Part shown: in pieces, positions 1 to 5,005 of the stretch
Numbering within the stretch: the first letter of the stretch is position 1
Layout: each line of letters begins with the position of its first letter
Source: Peptococcaceae bacterium
Lineage (GTDB): Bacteria; Bacillota; DSM-12270; Thermacetogeniales; Thermacetogeniaceae
DNA length: 5,725 nucleotides
Reading direction: 5' to 3'
NCBI GenBank assembly: GCA_003160265.1
Contig: PLQY01000110.1
Location: 21,608 to 27,332 of the forward strand
The notes under the pieces: generated by a model
Database searches by the model: none
Told to the model about the DNA's origin: nothing
The model's input: the letters and a program-made list of their open reading frames with translations, nothing else
Translations under genes and position numbers: made by a program

Positions 1-14
1 GGCATGCTGGTTCA

Positions 15-44
15 ACAAATAGAAAACAGCCGCTATGGCTGTTT
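15..44 (-). terminator. Intrinsic terminator after the phosphoribosyltransferase gene
   Basis: A perfect 8-bp stem (24-31 paired with 37-44, arms AAACAGCC/GGCTGTTT) closes a 5-nt loop. Read on the minus strand, it is followed by a T-rich stretch (TCTATTTGTT) after the three T's of the stem. It lies about 57 bp beyond the stop codon of the minus-strand phosphoribosyltransferase gene, which fits the end of the leftward three-gene transcript. On the plus strand no T-run follows, so it is assigned to the minus strand only. Positions 1-14 and 45-100 hold nothing I can identify. Confidence 0.75.
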
Positions 45-100
45 CATGTTGCCGCACCCCGGTATCTTCTGGCCTCGACCGGCTGGTTGCCCTGCTAAGA

Positions 101-781
101 TTATAACGGCCCACCTTCGGTGGTTACCCCGCGGGTGTGGTTATGCGCCAGGGCAGCGATGACCTCCTCGTCGGTGGTCTGGCGGAAATCCTGGTAGAAC
201 TGACCCACGGCATAAAAATCTTCGGGTACAAGCAGGCAGATGACCTCGTCGGCATCCGGGCCGATCCGGGCGAGGGAATCCCTGGGAGCGACCGGCACCG
301 CCAGCACCAGCCGGTCCGGTTTTTGCCGGCGCAGAGAGCGCAGGGCCGCTTGAACAGTGTAGCCGGTGGCAATGCCGTCATCAACCAGGATGACGGTGCG
401 CCCCCGGTATTCCGGAACAGCGCCCGGCCCGCACCCGGTGCAGGCGCCTCGATAAACGCTCAAACGCCTCCTGATCTCCTGCAGTTCCCTGGCTGCCTGC
501 TGTTCCAGCTCCCGGCGTTCGATACCAGCGCGACCGATCAGGGTCTCGTCGTAAAAAATCGTACCGTCGGGCGCCACCGCTCCGACGGCCAGTTCGGGGT
601 TGAAAGGCGCCCCGATCTTTCGAGGCACGATCACGTCCAGGGGAGCACCCAACGCTGCCGCCACCTCTGCAGCCACGATCACACCTCCCCGGGGAATCCC
701 AAGCACGCACACGTCCGGCTTCTGAAGATGCTGCAGCCTGGCGGCAAGCCGCCGTCCAGCATCCCTACGGTCTGCAAACAC
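101..781 (-). CDS. Phosphoribosyltransferase family protein (type I PRTase fold)
   Basis: The 226-residue protein belongs to the stand-alone phosphoribosyltransferase family that starts 'F-x-DRRDAGRRLA'. The PRPP-binding signature is intact at residues 130-140 (VILVDDGIATG, with the DD pair and the glycine-rich loop). Other family blocks are PRGG at 30-33, a PRKIGAP segment at 53-59, NPELAVGAV at 61-69, and a C-terminal AVGQFYQDF block at 191-199 followed by DEEV. Length is close to the family norm, so the gene looks intact. The start is GTG at 779-781, preceded by AAGGGG (791-796, minus strand) at 9 nt. It is probably cytosolic; no signal or membrane segment is seen. The physiological substrate of this family is not established, so I give no gene symbol and no reaction beyond likely PRPP use. 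It is the last gene of a leftward group with bactofilin 60 bp upstream. Family call is firm; role unknown. Confidence 0.9.
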   Translation of the reverse strand: MFADRRDAGRRLAARLQHLQKPDVCVLGIPRGGVIVAAEVAAALGAPLDVIVPRKIGAPFNPELAVGAVAPDGTIFYDETLIGRAGIERRELEQQAARELQEIRRRLSVYRGACTGCGPGAVPEYRGRTVILVDDGIATGYTVQAALRSLRRQKPDRLVLAVPVAPRDSLARIGPDADEVICLLVPEDFYAVGQFYQDFRQTTDEEVIAALAHNHTRGVTTEGGPL

Positions 782-797
782 GGCTCTACACCCCTTC

Positions 798-825
798 TCG
801 ATGTTCGATGTTCGAGGCTCGATTT
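798..825. repeat. Tandem 7-bp repeats, TCGANNN x4
   Basis: Four contiguous heptads begin with TCGA: TCGATGT (798), TCGATGT (805), TCGAGGC (812) and TCGATTT (819). Two more in the same style, TCGAACC (866) and TCGATAT (873), lie inside the last codons of the bactofilin gene. The array falls in the 60-bp gap between bactofilin and the phosphoribosyltransferase gene and ends next to the SD of the latter. Arms CTCGA (797-801) and TCGAG (812-816) could also pair. The periodicity is seen directly; any function is unknown. Confidence 0.6.
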
Positions 826-841
826 TTGTAGGAATTGGCCT

Positions 842-1243
842 TTAGCCAAGTTCTTGGTCTTCCCCTCGAACCTCGATATCAGGCGCCGCCTCCGCGAAGG
901 TCTTGCACTCCCCCTGGAAAACGGCTCCTTCTTCCACATACATCTTGGCAGCCAGCAGGTTGCCTAAGAGCTTGCCCGTCAGGGTGAGTTCCATTTTGCC
1001 GGAGGCCTCCACCTGCCCGCGAAGCTCGCCGGCAATCAGGACATTACGTCCGGATACCTTCGCCTCGATATAGGCGCCTTCCCCGAGGATCACATCCCCG
1101 GAGGCCTTGATAGAGCCCTTGAAGCGCCCATCGATGCGGATTCCGCCGACAGTCTCTATCTCGCCCTTGAAGTTCGTGTCCTTGCCTAGAATGGTGTCCA
1201 GCTTCTCATCGGTGCTCAGACTGTCCTTCTTGCCCCAAGCCAT
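842..1243 (-). CDS. Bactofilin (polymer-forming cytoskeletal protein)
   Basis: The 133-residue protein matches the bactofilin (DUF583) family: short polar N-terminus, then a run of glycine-punctuated short strands of the right-handed beta-helix core, roughly residues 22-115. Recognisable pieces are the 'G-x-I-x-x-x-G-G-I-R-I-D-G-x-x-x-G' opening (27-43), repeated V/I-x-x-G steps, and the closing MYVEEGAVFQGEC at 100-112. Bactofilins self-assemble without nucleotides into filaments or sheets, often at the membrane, and act in cell shape, polarity or chromosome-segregation scaffolding. The ATG at 1241-1243 has AAGGGG (1249-1254, minus strand) 5 nt upstream. The acidic tail (EVRGEDQELG) is partly encoded by TCGA heptads continuing from the downstream gap. 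No M23 peptidase gene, a frequent bactofilin partner, is adjacent. The 116 bp upstream (1244-1359) contain no promoter, terminator or gene that I can support, so co-transcription with the DUF4446 gene is likely. Confidence 0.93.
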   Translation of the reverse strand: MAWGKKDSLSTDEKLDTILGKDTNFKGEIETVGGIRIDGRFKGSIKASGDVILGEGAYIEAKVSGRNVLIAGELRGQVEASGKMELTLTGKLLGNLLAAKMYVEEGAVFQGECKTFAEAAPDIEVRGEDQELG

Positions 1244-1359
1244 GTCTACCCCTTCTTTCTGCCCGTAAGTGTCTCTGTTCAGCCTTCTTTCACGCAGTTC
1301 CTCGCTGCAGAGGGCAATGGGGGATCCGGCAATGAAAGGTCGTCTGTATAGGATCGCGG

Positions 1360-1857
1360 CTACGGTCTCTTGTTGGCCAGGGCTTTCTGGATCGCCTCTT
1401 TCTCCTCATTGCTCAGGGGAGTGGTGGAACCACCGCCAACCACCTGCCGGGCATAGAGGCGGCAATCATCGCGGCTGACAAGGCAGCAAAAAACCACACC
1501 GTCTCCACTCTTATTGAGCAACGCCAGGGCAAAGCTCATGTTTCCCATTTCGGAGAAGGCATTGAAGCGCACAAAGCCCACTCCCTGCAGGGATGCCGCC
1601 TGGTCCGCAACCAGGCTGCCCGTACCATCCTCAAGCTGGCCGAGCCGCTTCCGGATTTCCTGACAGGTTTCCAGAGTCTCCCCCAGCAGTTCTTCCAGGT
1701 TTGCCCCCCGGGTCCCTTTCATCAACCTCTGATACCGTCTGCCGATCACCAGCAGTCGGATGCTTAGGATCAGAAAACACAGTCCGATCACTAACAAGAG
1801 GCCGGATGCCAACAGCAGCATGTTTTGTGGTGTTAATGTCATTCCGTCAATTGCCAT
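1360..1857 (-). CDS. DUF4446 family membrane-anchored protein
   Basis: From the ATG at 1855-1857 this is 165 residues, about the usual length of DUF4446 proteins. One hydrophobic segment at about residues 13-38 is followed by RRYQRLMKG, suggesting an N-terminal anchor with a cytoplasmic tail. A helical, probably coiled stretch (about 50-80) leads to the conserved core with VRFNAF at 96-101, MSFALALL at 107-114, a GVV strand near 120 and LSNEEKEAI at 148-156. Function is unknown. Two starts are possible. ATG 1857 has AAAAGGA (1869-1875, minus strand) 11 nt upstream. An in-frame ATG at 1942-1944 has GAGGA (1957-1961) 12 nt upstream and would add 29 residues ahead of the anchor. Family length favours 1857. 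It is the first gene of the leftward group and divergent from larB; I found no convincing promoter for it in the shared gap. Confidence 0.87.
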   Translation of the reverse strand: MAIDGMTLTPQNMLLLASGLLLVIGLCFLILSIRLLVIGRRYQRLMKGTRGANLEELLGETLETCQEIRKRLGQLEDGTGSLVADQAASLQGVGFVRFNAFSEMGNMSFALALLNKSGDGVVFCCLVSRDDCRLYARQVVGGGSTTPLSNEEKEAIQKALANKRP

Positions 1858-2011
1858 GTTGTAATCAATCCTTTTCAGTCCCCTTTTGATCGGGTCGAAG
1901 ACCCCGGGTGGCACGCCTACGATTCCATAAGAAAGGTTCGACATGCTTAGTTGTTGTCCTCTTTTTCAGGTAAAACCTAAATTTACATTCCAAACACCAA
2001 TCTTCCTTTTC

Positions 2012-2040
2012 TTGACACTCAAGCCGTACAAAGCTAAACT
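2012..2040 (+). promoter_or_regulatory. Predicted sigma-A-type promoter of larB-larC
   Basis: A perfect -35 (TTGACA, 2012-2017) and a 4/6 -10 (TAAACT, 2035-2040) are separated by 17 bp. The expected transcription start is near 2047, leaving an untranslated leader of about 45 nt before larB. The site is in the divergent gap between the DUF4446 gene and larB and points toward larB. Confidence 0.55.
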
Positions 2041-2079
2041 TGGATCGAGGGTTGCAAGCGAGCCATTTTTTTATATTAT

Positions 2080-2085
2080 AGGTGG
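2080..2085 (+). promoter_or_regulatory. SD sequence that places the larB start at TTG 2094
   Basis: AGGTGG at 2080-2085 is the only good SD upstream of larB. It is 8 nt from an in-frame TTG at 2094 but only 2 nt from the ATG at 2088, and it overlaps the GTG at 2082. Standard spacing therefore favours TTG. The ATG cannot be excluded; the proteins differ by two residues. Confidence 0.5.
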
Positions 2086-2093
2086 TAATGAGA

Positions 2094-2858
2094 TTGGATG
2101 GAGAACAATTAATCAGGCTGCTGGAACAGGTCCGGTCGGGTGAGACCGGCGTCGCCGAGGCGGTGGCAGAGTTGAAGTACTTGCCTTTCCGGGATATCGG
2201 CAGCGCCAAAATCGACCATCACCGCCAACTGCGTAGCGGCGTTCCGGAGGTGGTCTACTGCGCCGGAAAGACAGCGGCCCAGGCGGCCCAAGCCTTCCGG
2301 GAGTTGGCCGCCCACAGCGACCGGGTGTTGGCCACCCGGGTGCCGCCGCGCACCGCCCAGGCGATCCAGGAAGAGTTCCCGGCCGCCCACTACTCCCGGG
2401 AATCGCGGCTGCTCTACCTCAGCACCGTCGAGATCCGGCCGCGTTGGGGTGCGATTGCCATCCTCACCGGGGGCACCGCCGATATCCCGGTGGCCGAGGA
2501 GGCCGCTCTGACCGCGGAGCTGTTGGAAAACCGGGTGTTGCGACTCTACGACGTAGGCGTGGCCGGCATCCACCGCCTGTTGGAGCATCTACCGGAGCTG
2601 GGGGAGGCGCAGGTGGTGATCGCCATCGCCGGTATGGACGGCGTATTACCGAGCGTGGTCGCCGGCCTGGTGGACAAGCCGGTGATCGCCGTGCCCACCA
2701 GCACCGGTTACGGCGCCAACTTCCAGGGGCTGGCCCCCCTGCTCACCATGCTCAACAGTTGCTCCCCGGGCATCGCCGTGGTCAACATCGACAACGGCTT
2801 CGGAGCGGCGGCGCTGGCCCACCTGATCACCCGGAGCGGCGGTGGGAAGCCCGCCTAG
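2094..2858 (+). CDS. larB: LarB, pyridinium-3,5-biscarboxylic acid mononucleotide synthase
   Basis: LarB catalyses the first step of nickel-pincer nucleotide synthesis: it carboxylates the pyridine ring of nicotinic acid adenine dinucleotide and cleaves off AMP to give pyridinium-3,5-biscarboxylic acid mononucleotide. The protein is 254 residues from TTG 2094, typical for LarB. It opens with the family helix (LIRLLEQVRSGE), then DHHRQLRSGVPEVVYC at 41-56, and carries the PurE-like domain with GGTADIPVAEEA at about 126-137 and AGMDGVLPSVVAGL from about 179. The invariant cysteine in MLNSCSPG (residue 223) corresponds to the residue that forms the cysteinyl-pyridine intermediate, and VVNIDNGFGA follows. 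All key motifs are present, so it should be active. The start is argued from the SD; ATG 2088 and GTG 2082 are alternatives. larC follows after 101 bp on the same strand, in the usual pairing. Confidence 0.95.
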   Translation: MDGEQLIRLLEQVRSGETGVAEAVAELKYLPFRDIGSAKIDHHRQLRSGVPEVVYCAGKTAAQAAQAFRELAAHSDRVLATRVPPRTAQAIQEEFPAAHYSRESRLLYLSTVEIRPRWGAIAILTGGTADIPVAEEAALTAELLENRVLRLYDVGVAGIHRLLEHLPELGEAQVVIAIAGMDGVLPSVVAGLVDKPVIAVPTSTGYGANFQGLAPLLTMLNSCSPGIAVVNIDNGFGAAALAHLITRSGGGKPA

Positions 2859-2959
2859 TCCTCTGCCAAAGTATTTCTGCAAGCCTTTCTTATAATTGTT
2901 GGTTTGGCAACCGGCGCCAACAGGGGCGCGGTGTGGTGGTCTTTCATGGAGGCAACCTA
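2859..2959 (+). other. larB-larC intergenic gap with a weak dyad
   Basis: The 101-bp gap holds the larC SD (GGAGG, 2948-2952) and a possible weak hairpin (GTTGG 2898-2902 with CCAAC 2917-2921, with competing inner pairings). No T-run follows the hairpin, so it is not a terminator. A TATAAT at 2891-2896 has no matching -35 at proper spacing. Read-through from larB to larC is the simplest view. Confidence 0.35.
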
Positions 2960-4192
2960 ATGCGCATTCTCTATCTTGACTGCTTTTCCGGAATCAGCGG
3001 CGACATGTGCCTGTCCGCCCTGCTCGATCTGGGGGTCCCCCTGGATCTTCTGAAGCAAGTGGTGGCCCAGTTGGGGGTCGACATTCTGCTGGAAGCCAGG
3101 CAGGTGTCAAAAAAAGGCATACAGGCAACCCAACTGCAGGCCCGGTCGATTTCAGACCAGCCAACCGGGCGAAGCCTGCGCAGCCTGCAGGAAATTCTGA
3201 GCCATAGCAGCCTGCCGGCAGCGATCCGGGAGCGGGTCGAGGCCGCCCTGCTGTGTCTGGCGGAAGCGGAGGCGGGAGTGCACGGCACCGTTCCGGAAGA
3301 GGTGCACTTCCACGAGATCGGCGGCCTGGACACCCTGTTCGACCTGGCCGGAACCTTCGCCGCCGTCTCCTATCTGGGCGTGGAGCAGGTACTGGTCTCG
3401 CCGCTACCCCTGGCCGGGGGCAGCATCATGACAAGGCACGGCCTGCTGCCACTGCCGGCGCCGGCTACCCTGCGGCTGATCAAGAATGTTCCCACCTATG
3501 GTGTGCCCCTGGAAGCAGAGTTGGTCACCCCCACCGGCGCCGTTCTGGCAGTATCCCTGGCCTCCGGCTTCGGCCCACCGCCCCTGGCCCGCTGGGAGCG
3601 GTTCGGCTACGGGGCGGGGAGCAGCGACCTGCCCCAACAGCCCAACGTGCTCAGGGCCTGGCTGGGTGAGGATACGGCGACGACAGGCGCCGTGCCCGGT
3701 ACGGCAGTTCCGGATGCCGCCTTTGACGAGGACATGGTGCTGGTGCTGGAGACACAGTTGGACGACCTCAACCCCGAGTTGCTGCCCTATCTCAGAGCGC
3801 AACTGGAGCGGAGTGGCGCCATCGACGTACTCTTCACCCCCACGGTGATGAAAAAGGGGAGGCCCGGCAACATCGTCACCGTGCTCTCCCCCCGGGAAAA
3901 GCTGCTCGCCCTGACCCGCATCCTATTCCGGGAAAGCTCCGCCCTCGGCCTGCGCTGGTACCCGGTCGGGCGGCTCAAGCTGTTCCGGACCATGGAAGAG
4001 GTGGCCACACCCTATGGGACGGTCCCGGTCAAGCTCGGCTACGCCCGTCGACCGGACGGCGCCCGGGAGTACTTCAACCGGGCGCCGGAATATGAAGCCT
4101 GCGCCAAGCTGGCCGAAGAAACCGGAATCAGCCTCAAGGAGATCTACCAGGCCGCCCTCAGCGCCGCCCGGGACAATCTGCAAAAAGAGTAG
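2960..4192 (+). CDS. larC: LarC, nickel insertion protein (nickel-pincer cofactor cyclometallase)
   Basis: LarC inserts nickel into the thiolated pyridinium nucleotide made by LarB and LarE, hydrolysing CTP, to finish the nickel-pincer cofactor used by LarA-type racemases and epimerases. The product is 410 residues, close to full family length, in one uninterrupted frame. Motifs in order: LDCFSGISGDM at 6-16; HFHEIGGLD at 116-124; HGLLPLPAPAT at 160-170; ELVTPTG at 187-193; a Pro/Ala-rich linker near 240-255; then the C-terminal (LarC2) domain with ETQLDDLNPE at 264-273 and KKGRPG at 298-303. GGAGG lies 7 nt before the ATG. The region where many LarCs have a histidine-rich stretch ending HR-(N/H/S)-L reads TGRSLRSLQEI here, without histidines. 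The frame stays open upstream into larB, but no start there has comparable support. The Nudix gene converges 18 bp downstream with no visible terminator. Confidence 0.95.
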   Translation: MRILYLDCFSGISGDMCLSALLDLGVPLDLLKQVVAQLGVDILLEARQVSKKGIQATQLQARSISDQPTGRSLRSLQEILSHSSLPAAIRERVEAALLCLAEAEAGVHGTVPEEVHFHEIGGLDTLFDLAGTFAAVSYLGVEQVLVSPLPLAGGSIMTRHGLLPLPAPATLRLIKNVPTYGVPLEAELVTPTGAVLAVSLASGFGPPPLARWERFGYGAGSSDLPQQPNVLRAWLGEDTATTGAVPGTAVPDAAFDEDMVLVLETQLDDLNPELLPYLRAQLERSGAIDVLFTPTVMKKGRPGNIVTVLSPREKLLALTRILFRESSALGLRWYPVGRLKLFRTMEEVATPYGTVPVKLGYARRPDGAREYFNRAPEYEACAKLAEETGISLKEIYQAALSAARDNLQKE

Positions 4193-4210
4193 GCTGCCCA
4201 CCCCCAAAGC

Positions 4211-4873
4211 TCACTTCATCATCCGGATCAGCTCGTAGATCAGCCGGGCGGTGATCCCCCAGACCATCCGCTGCCCCGCGCGGTATACCAGGATCCGGTG
4301 CCGGTTGGCTCCCCAGGGCCGGGTATAGCGCTCCGGCAGCCCCAATTGCCCAGCCGGGAACAGAATGGTCTCCTGTCCGGTGCGCTCGTCCACACAGGTC
4401 GGGTGTTCCCGCACCACGGTTTTGTACTCCTCTGGCGGCGTGTTCTCAAAGTACGACACCGGAACGGTGAACACGGAATTGACCTCACTGCCGTTGATCC
4501 GCAGCTCTTCCAACCCCTTAAGCCAGCCGATGCCCACATAGGCATCCACGGTCGCCCCCATAGAGGTGACCAGGGTACCCAGGGCGCCAACCACTGCGAT
4601 CCGCTCCTGCGGGATGCCCAACTCTTCCACCGTCTCCCGGATGGCAGTCTGCTCCGTATCTGCGTCGTGGTCCGGATCGAACAGCCCCCCGGGAAAACAG
4701 ATCTCTCCGCCCTGGGGAATCTCCGGGTGGCGCTCCTGCAGGACGAAGTGATACTCCCCATCCAATAGCAGCAACAGCATCAGCACCGCCGTGCTCCGGT
4801 AGTCCTCCAGGCCCAGCAGGCAGGGCTGAGCCGGTAGGTTGTCATGAAGGCGTCTCAACTGTTCCGGTGTCAC
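4211..4873 (-). CDS. Nudix hydrolase, NudL/CoA-pyrophosphatase-like
   Basis: From GTG 4871-4873 the protein is 220 residues, typical of the NudL-type (CoA diphosphatase) branch of Nudix enzymes, which cleave the pyrophosphate of CoA or related nucleotides with Mg2+/Mn2+. Visible features: AVLMLLLLLDG strand at about 29-39; a UPF0035-like lead-in, VLQER through FPGG (44-63); and the Nudix helix RETVEELGI at 79-87 with the metal-binding E-x-x-E-E. The C-terminus RMVWGITARLI resembles the W-G-x-T-A ending of NudL proteins. In the Nudix box the early glutamate of the G-x5-E pattern is not at its usual spacing; aspartates (FDPDHDAD) occupy the region, as in several CoA-type members. The UPF0035 signature is also imperfect, so the substrate is uncertain. 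An ATG at 4934-4936 would add 21 residues but lacks a nearby SD, whereas the GTG has AGGGGG at 7 nt. Confidence 0.87.
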   Translation of the reverse strand: MTPEQLRRLHDNLPAQPCLLGLEDYRSTAVLMLLLLLDGEYHFVLQERHPEIPQGGEICFPGGLFDPDHDADTEQTAIRETVEELGIPQERIAVVGALGTLVTSMGATVDAYVGIGWLKGLEELRINGSEVNSVFTVPVSYFENTPPEEYKTVVREHPTCVDERTGQETILFPAGQLGLPERYTRPWGANRHRILVYRAGQRMVWGITARLIYELIRMMK

Positions 4874-4880
4874 CCAACCA

Positions 4881-4886
4881 CCCCCT
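4881..4886 (-). promoter_or_regulatory. SD that favours the GTG start of the Nudix gene
   Basis: AGGGGG (minus strand, 4886 to 4881, extending into TGG) ends 7 nt before GTG 4873. The in-frame ATG at 4936 has only an AGGA about 19 nt away. This supports the shorter protein, whose N-terminus also fits NudL lengths. Confidence 0.5.
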
Positions 4887-4961
4887 GACGCCAATCTGTG
4901 CCCCTGCCATCCATATAAGACGCCCGGAGCGGGCATTTCGGCAAGCAGCGGTATCCTGGGT

Positions 4962-4993
4962 GCAAAGATGAAAAGGGTTCGTTTGCGAGAACC
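4962..4993 (-). terminator. Possible intrinsic terminator after the desulfurase gene
   Basis: On the minus strand a 5-bp stem (GGTTC/GAACC, 4989-4993 with 4976-4980) around an 8-nt loop is followed by CTTTTCATCTTT. It starts 12 bp past the desulfurase-like stop codon. The stem is short and the T-tract interrupted, so termination may be partial and read-through into the Nudix gene remains possible. I found no separate Nudix promoter in 4874-5005. Confidence 0.4.
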
Positions 4994-5005
4994 ATAAGGA
5001 AATGT

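Noticed and set aside
798..825. LexA/SOS box in the TCGA repeats
   Set aside because: The GAAC/GTTC elements are direct repeats three bases apart; they fit neither GAAC-N4-GTTC nor GTTC-N7-GTTC.
798..879. CRISPR array
   Set aside because: The units are 7 bp and contiguous, with no spacers and no cas genes.
137..967. 276-codon plus-strand open frame opposite the phosphoribosyltransferase gene
   Set aside because: It is the complement of a clearly recognisable gene and of the bactofilin end, with no recognisable domain; high GC produces such shadows.
1244..1359. Promoter for bactofilin (TATACA on the minus strand at 1345-1350)
   Set aside because: No usable -35 at 16-18 bp; the hexamer alone is weak evidence.
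2052..2079. Second promoter-like pair, TTGCAA and TATTAT with 16-bp spacing
   Set aside because: A start from it would fall at about 2086, on top of the larB SD and start codon, leaving no ribosome-binding site.
2859..2900. TATAAT at 2891-2896 as an internal larC promoter
   Set aside because: No acceptable -35 or extended -10 lies at proper spacing.
2444..2959. Long open frame upstream of and in phase with larC, overlapping larB
   Set aside because: The translation is low-complexity, Arg/Gly/Pro-rich antiphase reading of larB with no family resemblance. larC has a strong SD and a family-typical N-terminus at 2960.
4193..4210. Bidirectional terminator between larC and the Nudix gene
   Set aside because: The 18-bp gap and neighbouring codons show no GC stem followed by a T-run on either strand.
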